The position numbers and the translations under genes were made by a program. Below the pieces are notes generated by a model that saw nothing but the letters and a program-made list of their open reading frames with translations, was not told the DNA's origin and made no database searches. Below, in pieces: positions 49,048 through 58,022 of a DNA stretch of 64,000 nt. Position 1 is the stretch's first letter, and the number at the start of each line of letters is the position of its first letter. This DNA is from Bacteroidales bacterium (GTDB lineage: Bacteria; Bacteroidota; Bacteroidia; Bacteroidales; Marinilabiliaceae), in the NCBI GenBank assembly GCA_024401295.1, contig JAKSLG010000002.1:1-64000 (forward strand), in the 5' to 3' direction.

Positions 49048-49821
49048 ATGAAACATTCAGTTTGTCATTATGGATTTATTCCAGTCAGAACCGAGCCTCA
49101 AGAGACTTCGGAGATGTGTACGCAAATACTTTTCGGCGAGAGCTATGAAGTGCTTGCGCAACAAGGAAAGTGGCTTCGCATCCGCATGGATTATGACGGC
49201 TATGAAGGTTGGATTGATGCAAAGCTCGATTGGACAGACGATGAAGTGACCGTTGACAAATGGACAAAAGCCAAGAAATGGATTGTTTCATGGCCTTCGA
49301 TCAAGATGATGTGCAAAGGCGAACCACATTCAACACTCGTATCGGCAGGCAGCGAAATATGGCTCAATGGCAATGAATTGGCATCATTTACGCTTGGCAA
49401 GGATGAATTCCACATGGACTGCGACTACCTGATGCTCGACAAGCCATCAATCGAGTCGGTGGCAATGGCATTCTATGGCGCGCCATATTTGTGGGGTGGC
49501 CGAAGCTTCTTCGGCATGGACTGTTCGGGATTCACACAGCTCGTCTATAAAATCATTGGGAAAAAACTCCCACGCGACGCTTCGCAGCAAGTAGAGATCG
49601 GCCAGGTTGTTGAAAATGTTGAAGATGCAATGCTTGGCGATTTGGCATTCTTCAATAGTCCGAACGGAAACATTACGCACGTCGGATTGTGCCTTGGCAA
49701 CAACCGAATCATTCACGCATCGGGAAATGTACACATCGACTGGTTCGATTCGAAAGGCATTTTCTCGGATCATTATGATCGTTACACTCACACATTGAAG
49801 TGCATCAAACGCATTTTGTAA
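49048..49821 (+). CDS. NlpC/P60 peptidoglycan hydrolase with SH3 domains
   Basis: 257 residues. Two SH3-like segments occupy the first ~130 residues (YEVLAQQGKWLRIRMDYDGYEGWID). The NlpC/P60 domain has catalytic Cys in MDCSGFTQ, His in ITHVGLCL and a third polar residue in RIIHASG. It cleaves gamma-D-Glu-diaminopimelate links in cell-wall peptides. There is no clear signal peptide, so it may recycle wall peptides in the cytoplasm as YkfC-type enzymes do. Confidence 0.92.
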   Translation: MKHSVCHYGFIPVRTEPQETSEMCTQILFGESYEVLAQQGKWLRIRMDYDGYEGWIDAKLDWTDDEVTVDKWTKAKKWIVSWPSIKMMCKGEPHSTLVSAGSEIWLNGNELASFTLGKDEFHMDCDYLMLDKPSIESVAMAFYGAPYLWGGRSFFGMDCSGFTQLVYKIIGKKLPRDASQQVEIGQVVENVEDAMLGDLAFFNSPNGNITHVGLCLGNNRIIHASGNVHIDWFDSKGIFSDHYDRYTHTLKCIKRIL

Positions 49822-49831
49822 AAAATCACAG

Positions 49832-50491
49832 ATGACACGCAAGCAGTTGTTCGACCATGTCTGCAGTTACTTTGCAGACGCGATGCCGGAAGTCAAGCCG
49901 GAGCTGAACTATAGCGACGCATTCAGCCTGCTCGTTGCGGTCATGTTGTCTGCACAATGTACAGACAAGCGCGTGAACATGATTACACCGGCATTGCTCA
50001 AGCGATATCCGAATGCGCACGAGATGTCAAAGGCCGAGGAACGGGATGTCTATGATTTAATAGCATCTTGCAGCTATCCGAACATGAAGGCGAAGCACCT
50101 TGTCGAAATGTCAAAAATGCTTTGTGAGAAATTCGGAGGCGAAGTGCCTGGTTCGATGGAAGAACTTGAGTCAATCCCTGGTGTGGGGCGGAAAACGGCA
50201 AGCGTCGTTGCCTCAGTATGGTTTGGCAAACAGGTCATTGCCGTTGATACGCACGTGCATCGTGTTGCAGCAAGACTTGGATTGACAAAAGACGCGACAA
50301 CACCGCTTGCCACGCAGAAACAACTCACAGAAGGGTTTCCACATGAGATTCTTGGAACAGCGCATCATTGGCTTCTGTTGCATGGACGCTACGTCTGTAT
50401 TGCCAGAAAACCGAAATGTGACAAGTGTGGACTTGCAGATGTTTGCAAAAACAAGCCCAAAGACGATCTTAAACACCTGAAGAACAGATGA
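49832..50491 (+). CDS. nth: endonuclease III
   Basis: 219 residues. Helix-hairpin-helix with catalytic Lys (SIPGVGRKTASVV), catalytic Asp in VDTHVHRVAARLGL and the [4Fe-4S] cluster C-x6-C-x2-C-x5-C in CIARKPKCDKCGLADVC. Base-excision repair of oxidised pyrimidines. It overlaps menD by 4 bp. Confidence 0.97.
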   Translation: MTRKQLFDHVCSYFADAMPEVKPELNYSDAFSLLVAVMLSAQCTDKRVNMITPALLKRYPNAHEMSKAEERDVYDLIASCSYPNMKAKHLVEMSKMLCEKFGGEVPGSMEELESIPGVGRKTASVVASVWFGKQVIAVDTHVHRVAARLGLTKDATTPLATQKQLTEGFPHEILGTAHHWLLLHGRYVCIARKPKCDKCGLADVCKNKPKDDLKHLKNR

Positions 50492-52068
50492 AGACACGTT
50501 CGGAGAAGAAGAATATTGCAGTCCTCGCAAGACTGATGCTATCGCATGGCATAAAACACATCGTCGTATGTCCGGGATCGCGCAATGCACCGATAGTGCA
50601 CACCTTCGGAGAGATTGACGGCTTTGTCTGCCATCCCGTGACAGATGAGCGTTCGGCTGCGTTTATTGCCATTGGATTAGCAGATAAAATCGGAGCTCCC
50701 GTTGCCGTATGCTGCACTTCGGGTTCGGCAGTTCTCAACATGTGTCCGGCTGTAGCCGAAGCTGCATATCGTTCCGTGCCACTGCTCGTAATATCAGCCG
50801 ACAGACCCAAGGAATGGATTGGCCAAATGGACGGTCAGACACTTGAACAGAACAACGTCTTCGGCGGACACGCGAAAACATTTGAGATCGACAATATATA
50901 TGACGAGACGACACATTGGGCCGTCAATCGCGACATCAATGACGCATTGTTGCGATTAGAAAATGGCCCAACGCACATAAACATACATCTTAACGAACCG
51001 CTTTTCGGATTCACGGAAAAGCCACTTGACGAAGAACGCATTGTCAGGTGGGAACGCGGAGAGAAGCTCACGGAAGAGGCTGTTGCTGAGATAAGGAACG
51101 CAAGACGCCCTCTTATCATTGCAGGGCAAATGCGTCCGAATGATCCACTTCGTGGAATAGCAAGCATGATGGCAAAGAAATATGCCGTCATAGCAGAACA
51201 TTTATCGAACATCCCGACAGAAGATACAATATGGCGATTCGATGAGATTCTGATTGAAAACGCGGACAACGAAGAACTCAAGCCAGATTTTGTTCTCTAC
51301 ATCGGCGGACACATCGTATCGAAAAGAATCAAGCATTTTCTGCGAAAAAACAACCCGACAACATGTTGGCACATAAGTGACGGCGAAGATATTATCGACC
51401 TGTTTCAATGCGTCACACGAATGGTCAAGAGTCGATGTCTGACAGAAATCGAGGAGACTGGATTCGACGATGCGAGTTCATATCGCGACGCATGGCACAA
51501 ATTGCAGACAGCCATTGCACCAAAACCGACGAATGATTTTATTGACCAACAAATCATCGGCAATATCATCAGCCGGATGCCCGAGAAGTCAATCCTTGCC
51601 CTTGCAAACAGCAGTGCTGTCCGTCACGCCCAACATTATGCATTGCCAAATGACACAGAAGTATTTTGCAATCGTGGCGTAAACGGCATTGAAGGCAGCT
51701 TGAGTCAGGCCGTAGGTTGCGCACTGGCGACCGACAAACCTGTTGTATGCATCATCGGCGATTTGAGCTTCTTCTACGACATGAATGCATTGTGGAACAT
51801 TGCCTTGCCAAGCAATCTGCGTATTGCAGTCGTGAACAATGGTGGCGGCGCAATCTTCAACACATTGCCTGGACTTGAAAAGTCAACACATCTAAAGCCT
51901 TATGTCGCTGCTCAGCACTGCATGACGGCCGAAAACTGGGCAAGAGCCTGCGGTTGTCAATACGCGAAATTCGCAGATGCCGACTACGACGCACAATCAG
52001 TCGGCAAACTATTCGCGAAGTCAGACTCCCCTATCCTATTTGAATTCATGACATCGGGAAAACAGTAA
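50488..52068 (+). CDS. menD: SEPHCHC synthase (menaquinone biosynthesis)
   Basis: 526 residues. ThDP enzyme with VVCPGSRNAPI, the catalytic Glu in VTDERSAAFIAIGLA, SADRPKEWIGQMDGQTLEQ, and the ThDP/Mg motif GDLSFFYDMNALWN...VVNNGGG. It joins isochorismate and 2-oxoglutarate in menaquinone synthesis. No other men gene is adjacent; it sits with nth in the ppk1 run. Confidence 0.96.
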   Translation: MKTRSEKKNIAVLARLMLSHGIKHIVVCPGSRNAPIVHTFGEIDGFVCHPVTDERSAAFIAIGLADKIGAPVAVCCTSGSAVLNMCPAVAEAAYRSVPLLVISADRPKEWIGQMDGQTLEQNNVFGGHAKTFEIDNIYDETTHWAVNRDINDALLRLENGPTHINIHLNEPLFGFTEKPLDEERIVRWERGEKLTEEAVAEIRNARRPLIIAGQMRPNDPLRGIASMMAKKYAVIAEHLSNIPTEDTIWRFDEILIENADNEELKPDFVLYIGGHIVSKRIKHFLRKNNPTTCWHISDGEDIIDLFQCVTRMVKSRCLTEIEETGFDDASSYRDAWHKLQTAIAPKPTNDFIDQQIIGNIISRMPEKSILALANSSAVRHAQHYALPNDTEVFCNRGVNGIEGSLSQAVGCALATDKPVVCIIGDLSFFYDMNALWNIALPSNLRIAVVNNGGGAIFNTLPGLEKSTHLKPYVAAQHCMTAENWARACGCQYAKFADADYDAQSVGKLFAKSDSPILFEFMTSGKQ

Positions 52069-52093
52069 CAGCTTCTCGAACGAGACAAACGCA

Positions 52094-52135
52094 AAAGGCG
52101 CGGCATCTTTCCAAATGCCACGCCTTTGTGTTTTC
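52094..52135. terminator. bidirectional terminator between menD and serpin
   Basis: AAAGGCG-c-GGCAT pairs with ATGCC-a-CGCCTTT (52094-52126, one mismatch), flanked by A and T runs. It serves the convergent menD and serpin genes. Confidence 0.8.
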
Positions 52136-52148
52136 TATCTGTAAATGA

Positions 52149-53399
52149 TCAGAGTTTGTTGATCTTGCCAATGAAAAGAATTGCACCCGTACTCTTTTCG
52201 CTGATTACGAATGCAAACGGTCTGTCCACAATGAAATCATTGACTTTATAATCTTCACTCGGACCAATGGATGTATCCTTCTTTTCGATGATTGTGACAG
52301 CAGCGGCTTCAGTTCCTGCTTCGTCAACCTTTATCTTCGACTTCTGCTTAGCAAGAGACACAGCAAGAGGCGTATCAGAGAGATTGCTGAAATCAGCACC
52401 GCCTGTAAAAGCCGTCTTCATTCCCAATGCATTCATATAATCCTGAAGTCCGATATCATCAGACAATTCGAACGACGGGAACTGAACATTTACAGTAGAG
52501 AAAGACATGCTATTCTCGACCTCATTCCAACGGTCTGCATCAATCTTGTCAATGCAATCATCAAGATTCACACCTTCATCAGGAAGGAGAACCGTCATTC
52601 CAAAAGCCTCGTTGCCATAAGGCATACGAAGGACCTTGAAACCAGCCTGCGGAAGAGTGCCATACGCCATCTCCTCGTCATAGAGATGCATCATGCTGAC
52701 GGAACGCTTTATGCCGTCGGCACAAGTAAAGGTCTTATTCTCAGTGTCAGACTTATCGAAAGGTTTGGTCCATACGCCTTTGAAATAGATGGCGTTCAGG
52801 AGAGCCATCTTCGTGTTTGGCGACAAGACACCAGCAATGTCGTCAATCATGCCATGCGTCTTTTCGCTGCTCCACTTGTTGATGGTCTTCTGCGCACTAC
52901 CATTGGTAAAATCCACAGATGCGGCCTTGGCGTCATAGCTCTCGGCACAAGTTGTCTGAAAAGCACTCTTGATATTGATGCTTTTTGACACCCATACGGA
53001 ATTTGCAATGCCGACATTTGTCGTGTTGTCGAGCGACATGAGCGCATTTGTCATCGTCTTGGCATAGTCGTTGACGTCAGACATCTTCTGACCTTCGAAA
53101 CCGAGCGACTTGATCATTTCGTCCAATGTGGCGCCATTGGCACCATTGCTCAGCATCGAGAAATCCATCTGAACGCTGAAAGGGGAAATGAAGAGATTGT
53201 CAGCTTTACGATCGGCTGAGATTTTGCTGAACAAATTAAATGCGAATTGATTGACATTCTGATTTACAGCCTGCTGAGCCTTATTCAATTGAACATCAAC
53301 ACGCTTGACAGGCTTCATTGTTGCCGGCTCAGGTTTCTCGTCGTCACATGACGAGAAGGCAACAAGGCACGAAAGTGCTAGAAAGAAATTCGTTTTCAT
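52149..53399 (-). CDS. serpin lipoprotein
   Basis: 416 residues from the ATG at 53399, which gives a lipoprotein signal ending AFSSC. The serpin fold is complete: NLFISPFSVQMDFSMLSNGANG, KMALLNAIYFKGVWTKPF, and the hinge DEAGTEAAAVT before a reactive-centre loop ending near KKDTSIGPS, then DRPFAFVI. The intact hinge predicts an inhibitor; by the usual spacing the scissile bond is near Thr-Ser, which is an estimate. Surface serpins of gut bacteria are thought to block host or rival proteases. Confidence 0.93.
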   Translation of the reverse strand: MKTNFFLALSCLVAFSSCDDEKPEPATMKPVKRVDVQLNKAQQAVNQNVNQFAFNLFSKISADRKADNLFISPFSVQMDFSMLSNGANGATLDEMIKSLGFEGQKMSDVNDYAKTMTNALMSLDNTTNVGIANSVWVSKSINIKSAFQTTCAESYDAKAASVDFTNGSAQKTINKWSSEKTHGMIDDIAGVLSPNTKMALLNAIYFKGVWTKPFDKSDTENKTFTCADGIKRSVSMMHLYDEEMAYGTLPQAGFKVLRMPYGNEAFGMTVLLPDEGVNLDDCIDKIDADRWNEVENSMSFSTVNVQFPSFELSDDIGLQDYMNALGMKTAFTGGADFSNLSDTPLAVSLAKQKSKIKVDEAGTEAAAVTIIEKKDTSIGPSEDYKVNDFIVDRPFAFVISEKSTGAILFIGKINKL

Positions 53400-53428
53400 T
53401 GCTTTTGTTCTGTTTTTACTACGTGTGG

Positions 53429-53436
53429 CAAAGATA
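53429..53436 (-). promoter_or_regulatory. -7 box of the serpin gene
   Basis: TATCTTTG on the minus strand, 30 bp before the start codon chosen for the serpin. It excludes the longer frame that begins at 53441. Confidence 0.55.
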
Positions 53437-53565
53437 GTCAATATAATGACATTCTGTAACGTCCCAAAACGATAAGAGATGAGAAAAATCTACAATGATA
53501 TGTTATTTCTGGTGCATTTTGTACAAGATATATTCAATGAAAGGAAGAGACATACGACATGAAGA

Positions 53566-54336
53566 TTAATGAGGAATGTGGACATAACACTTGTCAGACG
53601 AGTATGCGCAGACAAAACCATAGCCACCATCTACATTGTTGTATACAGGATAGACCTGTTCAAAATAGGGGTCATAAACACTCTCGTTATAGGCACGAAG
53701 ACTTTCATTATATATAGACATTTCATCACCATAACAGCATATTTCAAACTTGACACTATCGAGATGTTCCTCGTTAGTGAAAGACGTATCATAACGGAAT
53801 TGCCCAATGGAGACTTTGCCAAGATCTTCACACCTCGTATTGTAACGAAATCCATGACCATACTTTGTCACGTTAATCATTACATTATCACATTTTTCAG
53901 TATTATGGAAAAAAAGAGAAACCTGACTCAAGTACTCATCATCAGAATCGTTGAATCGCAGAGAATCCACTATCGCAGCATCTGGCAGTTTTTGAGCCTT
54001 AGAACGGGCTTCGCCAAGTGATTTGCTAACGACATGAAGGCTGTAATATTTATCACGGCAGAATAAAAACTCCTCTGGCAAGACGACAAAATGTGCTCCA
54101 TCGGCCGAATGAGCCTCGACGACATCGACACCATCTTCTGAAAGGAACATAGAAGCATCCTTTATGTATGCACCTTCGTTCTGTCGCGTTGGTGACAAAG
54201 ACTTCTGAACAAGTGCATCAACACCTTTCTCGGCAGAGATATAACCCATAAGCACCAACTTGTCACCAGAATAGATATAATCATATCCGATTAAATCGCT
54301 CTCTATTTCGCATGAGCTGAAAAAAAATGCGAAAAT
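53566..54336 (-). pseudogene. DUF4249-like lipoprotein, 5' end lost
   Basis: An open frame of ~256 codons. The N-terminus reads IFAFFFSSCEIES, i.e. the end of a lipoprotein signal with its lipobox cysteine, but a TAG (54337-54339) lies directly upstream and there is no start codon or basic n-region. Downstream, KLVLMGYISAEKG...VQKSLSP and GAYIKDASMFLSEDG resemble DUF4249 surface lipoproteins. The first possible ATG/TTG starts (about 54258) would drop the signal. Most likely a truncated gene whose upstream part was deleted. Confidence 0.6.
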
Positions 54337-54957
54337 CTACAATCCACATTTTATCAGAGGAATAAACAGCATTCCGCAATAATCGCACGAAGAGCATATG
54401 CCAACGAATTGCTTAGAAACGAAAGAGAACGACTAAAGTCCCGAATTGTCCTTCTGTCAATTATTGTTGCGCTCATAATAATTGCATCTGTTCTGATATA
54501 TTTCTTAATACGCCACAGACATAAAGCAGAACGCATTGAAGCGCAATTACGAATACTTGACCTGCTTCACGAATTAGATACTACGAATTCCGAATTCGAG
54601 GAAGTTCAGAAGCAAAATGAAGATATCCAAGTCATAGCAAAAGAGTTGCTTTCACACAAAGCTGGACAGATGCGCCTTGACGACAAGAACTGGCAACAGA
54701 TAAGGAAAGACGTGGACATAATATACAAGGGATTTTCACGAAAAATTTCCAGTGTCAAAGGCCTGACGGACAAGCATCAGACCCAATGCATCATGATGAG
54801 GGCAGGAATGTCTATAAAAGAGATTGCTTGGGCTATGGATTGCACGGACAAACGTGCATATAACAGGAAATACGAGTGTGTGAAATTGATACAAGAACAC
54901 CTTAATTGTTCGGAGACAGAATCCATCGAGGAACTGTTCGAAAAGCTTATTGCATAA
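54316..54957 (+). pseudogene. C-terminal part of a membrane-anchored HTH regulator
   Basis: Frame open from just after a TGA (54313-54315) with no plausible ATG; the first usable start is a TTG at 54409. It contains a transmembrane helix (IVLLSIIVALIIIASVLIYFLI), a coiled coil and a C-terminal helix-turn-helix (MRAGMSIKEIAWAMDCTDKRAYNRKY) like those of Bacteroidota TPR-transmembrane-HTH regulators, whose N-terminal sensor is missing. It abuts the truncated DUF4249 gene head to head. Confidence 0.6.
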
Positions 54958-55058
54958 TTGCATGACAATGCACACGTCCAGATGGTCAAATCCGACTACG
55001 GAAGCATTTCAAAAGCATACTCGTGGCGAAGTCCTAAACGAGATAACCCCAATGCCGA

Positions 55059-56000
55059 TTATTCCTCGATATCGTTGTCTGGGCGATTGTCCTTTTTCTC
55101 TTTCTTGTCGAATCTCTGCGCGTTGTTTTTCTTGTTCTTGAAGAATGCCTTACGCGCTGCGCGAGTCTTGTAGTCCTGAGTGTTGGCAGTCGGATTGAGT
55201 TGCGGAATGAAGTGATGCTCGTCTTCATCGTCCGGCGAAACGATGGCATCGGCATTGAGGTGCACCGTTCCGTTGCTTATTGAGGCGTGAAGTCGTCCAT
55301 CACGGCGCTGCTTCACACGAAGCGTGAACATCTGATCCCATAACTGCTCAAATTCGTTGGCAAAGGCATGGACAATGGTGTAGTTTGTCGTGATGACAAG
55401 ATTTTCCTGATTAAATGCCTTTGCGGTATATGTCCAGTTGTAACTGCCAGTGAATGCGATGCGTCCGTCGATAAGTCCGAACTTATTGTGCATGTGATAT
55501 TTCGAGTTATCGACCTTGACGCTTATGCCAGCGCGTGCGAGATCCTTGACCTGCGAACCTGTGTCGTGCATCTTGTTGTTATCGGTGATGAGTCGTACTT
55601 TCACGCCACGTTTGTGAACGGCTTTGATGCACTGTCCGAGGAGTTCATCACTGATGGTATAGACACACAAATCGAGTGTTTTCGTCGCACGTGAGATGTG
55701 AAAGGCGATGTTTTCCGGTATGTCCTGTCCTGGCGAGAACAAGACTTCGTGCATACGGAATGAATTTTTCTCAATCAGGTCAAATGCGTTTTCGAGCCAT
55801 CGAATGGCCTTGACGGCATCGGAGCCCTGTCCGAGTCGTTTGGCTTCGTTGAAGAGACGTGACTTCAGCTCGCCACGTTCGGCTCGGTCGATATCATTGA
55901 GTGCCTTGACGACAGATGCCGGCAAGTCGTAGCCTTTATCAGAGAGGAATTTCTCCGAGAAGAAATCGACGATGTAATCCACATTGCTTTTCGAACTCAT
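55059..56000 (-). CDS. phospholipase D-like (single HKD) protein
   Basis: 313 residues. One HKD motif, HMHNKFGLIDGRIAFTGSYNWT, in a domain spanning about residues 85-225, like Nuc-type nucleases and cardiolipin hydrolases, which act as dimers. The N-terminal ~85 residues are helical and the C-terminal ~60 are very charged (Lys/Asp/Asn rich, disordered). No signal peptide, so probably cytoplasmic and possibly acting on nucleic acid. It follows the phosphoesterase gene by 11 bp. Confidence 0.88.
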   Translation of the reverse strand: MSSKSNVDYIVDFFSEKFLSDKGYDLPASVVKALNDIDRAERGELKSRLFNEAKRLGQGSDAVKAIRWLENAFDLIEKNSFRMHEVLFSPGQDIPENIAFHISRATKTLDLCVYTISDELLGQCIKAVHKRGVKVRLITDNNKMHDTGSQVKDLARAGISVKVDNSKYHMHNKFGLIDGRIAFTGSYNWTYTAKAFNQENLVITTNYTIVHAFANEFEQLWDQMFTLRVKQRRDGRLHASISNGTVHLNADAIVSPDDEDEHHFIPQLNPTANTQDYKTRAARKAFFKNKKNNAQRFDKKEKKDNRPDNDIEE

Positions 56001-56011
56001 TTTCTGTAGCC

Positions 56012-56506
56012 TTATTTACGTTTACCTAACTCAATGACCTCCATATTGCGCACCTCGCCATCGGCTATCTCGAAACGGAGTGCAGTCCGCACGAGGTGGA
56101 ATCCATAGCGTCCGCATGCTCCCGGATTGAGGTGGAGACAGTTGTATTTCTTGTCGTATATGACCTTGAGGATGTGTGAATGGCCAGCGACAAAAATCTG
56201 CGGCGGTTTCTTCATCATTTCCGACAAGGCTTGTGGCGAATAATTGCCCGGATAACCTCCGATATGCATCATCATGATGTCCATGCCTCCGACCTCAAAA
56301 CGCTCGACGGCAGGCGTGCTGAAGCGGACTTCGCCACCGTCGATGTTGCCATAGACAGCGCGTGTCGGCTTGAACCTGCGCAAGGCATTGAGCACGTCGA
56401 TGGAGCCGATGTCGCCCGAATGCCATATCTCGTCGCAATCGGCAAAGAGCTCAAAGAGACGAGGGTCAAGATAGCCATGAGTATCAGAAATGAGTCCTAT
56501 TTTCAT
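56012..56506 (-). CDS. YfcE/MJ0936-type metallophosphoesterase
   Basis: 164 residues from the ATG at 56506 (MKIGLISDTHGYLDPRL); a longer frame to 56566 would add 20 unrelated residues. Metal motifs SDTHG, WHSGDIGS, VYGNID, MMHIGG and GHSHI are complete. The family hydrolyses phosphodiesters; the physiological substrate is unknown. Confidence 0.93.
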   Translation of the reverse strand: MKIGLISDTHGYLDPRLFELFADCDEIWHSGDIGSIDVLNALRRFKPTRAVYGNIDGGEVRFSTPAVERFEVGGMDIMMMHIGGYPGNYSPQALSEMMKKPPQIFVAGHSHILKVIYDKKYNCLHLNPGACGRYGFHLVRTALRFEIADGEVRNMEVIELGKRK

Positions 56507-56617
56507 TCGTTGAATAAAATAACCATCCAACTGCGAATATACGACAGAAAAATGAAATGGTGACACATTTATGCATGCAAAATGTCTTCACGGATAACAA
56601 CATCGGCAATTAATGAC

Positions 56618-56625
56618 TATTTTTG
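56618..56625 (+). promoter_or_regulatory. -7 box of the CobW-type gene
   Basis: TATTTTTG, exact TAnnTTTG match, 30 bp before the start. No clear zinc-repressor operator was identified. Confidence 0.5.
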
Positions 56626-56655
56626 CGAGAAGAAACAGATAACAAGAGATAAAAG

Positions 56656-57957
56656 ATGAATCATCAGAACACGCCAGTTCTTTTGCTAACGGGCTATCTG
56701 GGCAGTGGCAAAACAACTTTGGTCAACCGCATCCTGACCAATCGCAAGGGCATTAAGTTTGCTGTCGTTGTCAACGACATTGGCGAAGTAAATATTGACG
56801 CGGACCTCATCCAGAAAGGCGGCATCGTCGGTCAGAAAGATGACAGCCTCGTTGCACTTCAGAACGGCTGCATCTGCTGCACGTTGAAGATGGACCTCGT
56901 TGAGCAATTGAACGAGATCATGGCGCTCAAGCGCTTCGACTACATCGTGATCGAGGCGAGCGGCATCTGCGAACCTGGACCTATTGCACAGACCATCTGC
57001 TCAATTCCACAGATGGGCGCGCAATATACGAAGAACGGCATTCCAGAGCTCGACTGCATCGTGACCGTTGTTGATGCATTGCGTCTGCGCGATGAGTTCG
57101 GCAGCGGAAGCAAGCTCCTCGGACAGAACCTTGGCGAAGAGGACCTCGAAAACCTCGTCATCCAGCAGATTGAATTCTGCAACATCATCCTGCTTAACAA
57201 GGCTTCGGAAGTGTCGGCAGACGAACTCGGACGCATCCGCCAGATTATCAAGACAATACAGCCGAAAGCCGAAATCATCAACTGCGACTACGGCGACGTT
57301 GACTTCGACAAGATATTGAACACAAACATGTTCGACTTCGACAAAGTCGCAACATCTGCAGCATGGATTGATGAGATTGAAAATCACCATGATGACGATG
57401 ACGACGATGATGATGACGATCATGATCATGAACATTGTCACTGTCACGAACATGATGATGACGATGACGACCATGACCACGAGCACTGCCACTGCCATGA
57501 ACATGAACATGAGCATGACCATGATGATCATGACCACGAGCATTGCCACTGCCACCACCATCATCACCACCACGATGGAGGTGAAGTTGAAGAGTATGGC
57601 ATCGGCACTTTCGTCTATTATCGTCGCGAGCCATTCAACCTTGGCAGATTCGATGAGTTCGTTGCACGCAAATGGCCTAAGAATGTCATCAGAGCGAAGG
57701 GCGTATGCTATTTCGAGGATGAATACGACATGTGTTACCTCTTTGAGCAGGCAGGACGTCAGGTTGGCATACGCAATGTCGGCCAATGGTATGCAACGAT
57801 GCCAAAGCATGAGCTCGACACAATGATGATGCAGAGCGAAGGACTACGACGCGACTGGGACGAGACATACGGCGACCGTATGCAGAAAATCGTATTCATC
57901 GGTCAGCATCTCGACAAGAAAGCCATTGCCGAGGAACTCGACAAGTGCTTGAGATAA
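56656..57957 (+). CDS. CobW/COG0523 family GTPase metallochaperone with His-rich insert
   Basis: 433 residues. Walker A GYLGSGKTT (13-21), the metal-binding CxCC motif C72-I-C74-C75, Walker B-like IVIEASGICEP, and NKAS for guanine. Between the GTPase and the C-terminal CobW_C domain (about 315-433) is a 65-residue insert (about 245-309) of His, Asp, Glu and Cys with three copies of DHDHEHCHCH. The family delivers zinc or another metal to target enzymes. The gene is monocistronic between a -7 box and a shared terminator. Confidence 0.93.
   Translation: MNHQNTPVLLLTGYLGSGKTTLVNRILTNRKGIKFAVVVNDIGEVNIDADLIQKGGIVGQKDDSLVALQNGCICCTLKMDLVEQLNEIMALKRFDYIVIEASGICEPGPIAQTICSIPQMGAQYTKNGIPELDCIVTVVDALRLRDEFGSGSKLLGQNLGEEDLENLVIQQIEFCNIILLNKASEVSADELGRIRQIIKTIQPKAEIINCDYGDVDFDKILNTNMFDFDKVATSAAWIDEIENHHDDDDDDDDDDHDHEHCHCHEHDDDDDDHDHEHCHCHEHEHEHDHDDHDHEHCHCHHHHHHHDGGEVEEYGIGTFVYYRREPFNLGRFDEFVARKWPKNVIRAKGVCYFEDEYDMCYLFEQAGRQVGIRNVGQWYATMPKHELDTMMMQSEGLRRDWDETYGDRMQKIVFIGQHLDKKAIAEELDKCLR
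57388..57582 (+). repeat. in-frame repeats coding the His/Asp/Cys insert
   Basis: GAT/GAC runs and three near-identical blocks encoding HDHEHCHCH repeat within the CobW-type gene. The stretch is prone to slippage and length variation between strains. Confidence 0.75.
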
Positions 57958-57980
57958 AACACACTGCAAAACATTGCAAG

Positions 57981-58018
57981 AATAGCGACATGGACTTGTC
58001 TATGCCGCTATTTTTATT
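57981..58018. terminator. bidirectional terminator between CobW-type and antiporter genes
   Basis: AATAGCG-a-CAT pairs with ATG-c-CGCTATT (57981-57991 with 58002-58012), followed by TTTATTTG. It serves both convergent genes. Confidence 0.8.
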
Positions 58019-58022
58019 TGCA

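Noticed and set aside
57001..57810. Long minus-strand frame opposite the CobW-type gene
   Set aside because: It is Val/Ile/Met-rich because it is the complement of His/Asp codons; no start signal or family match.
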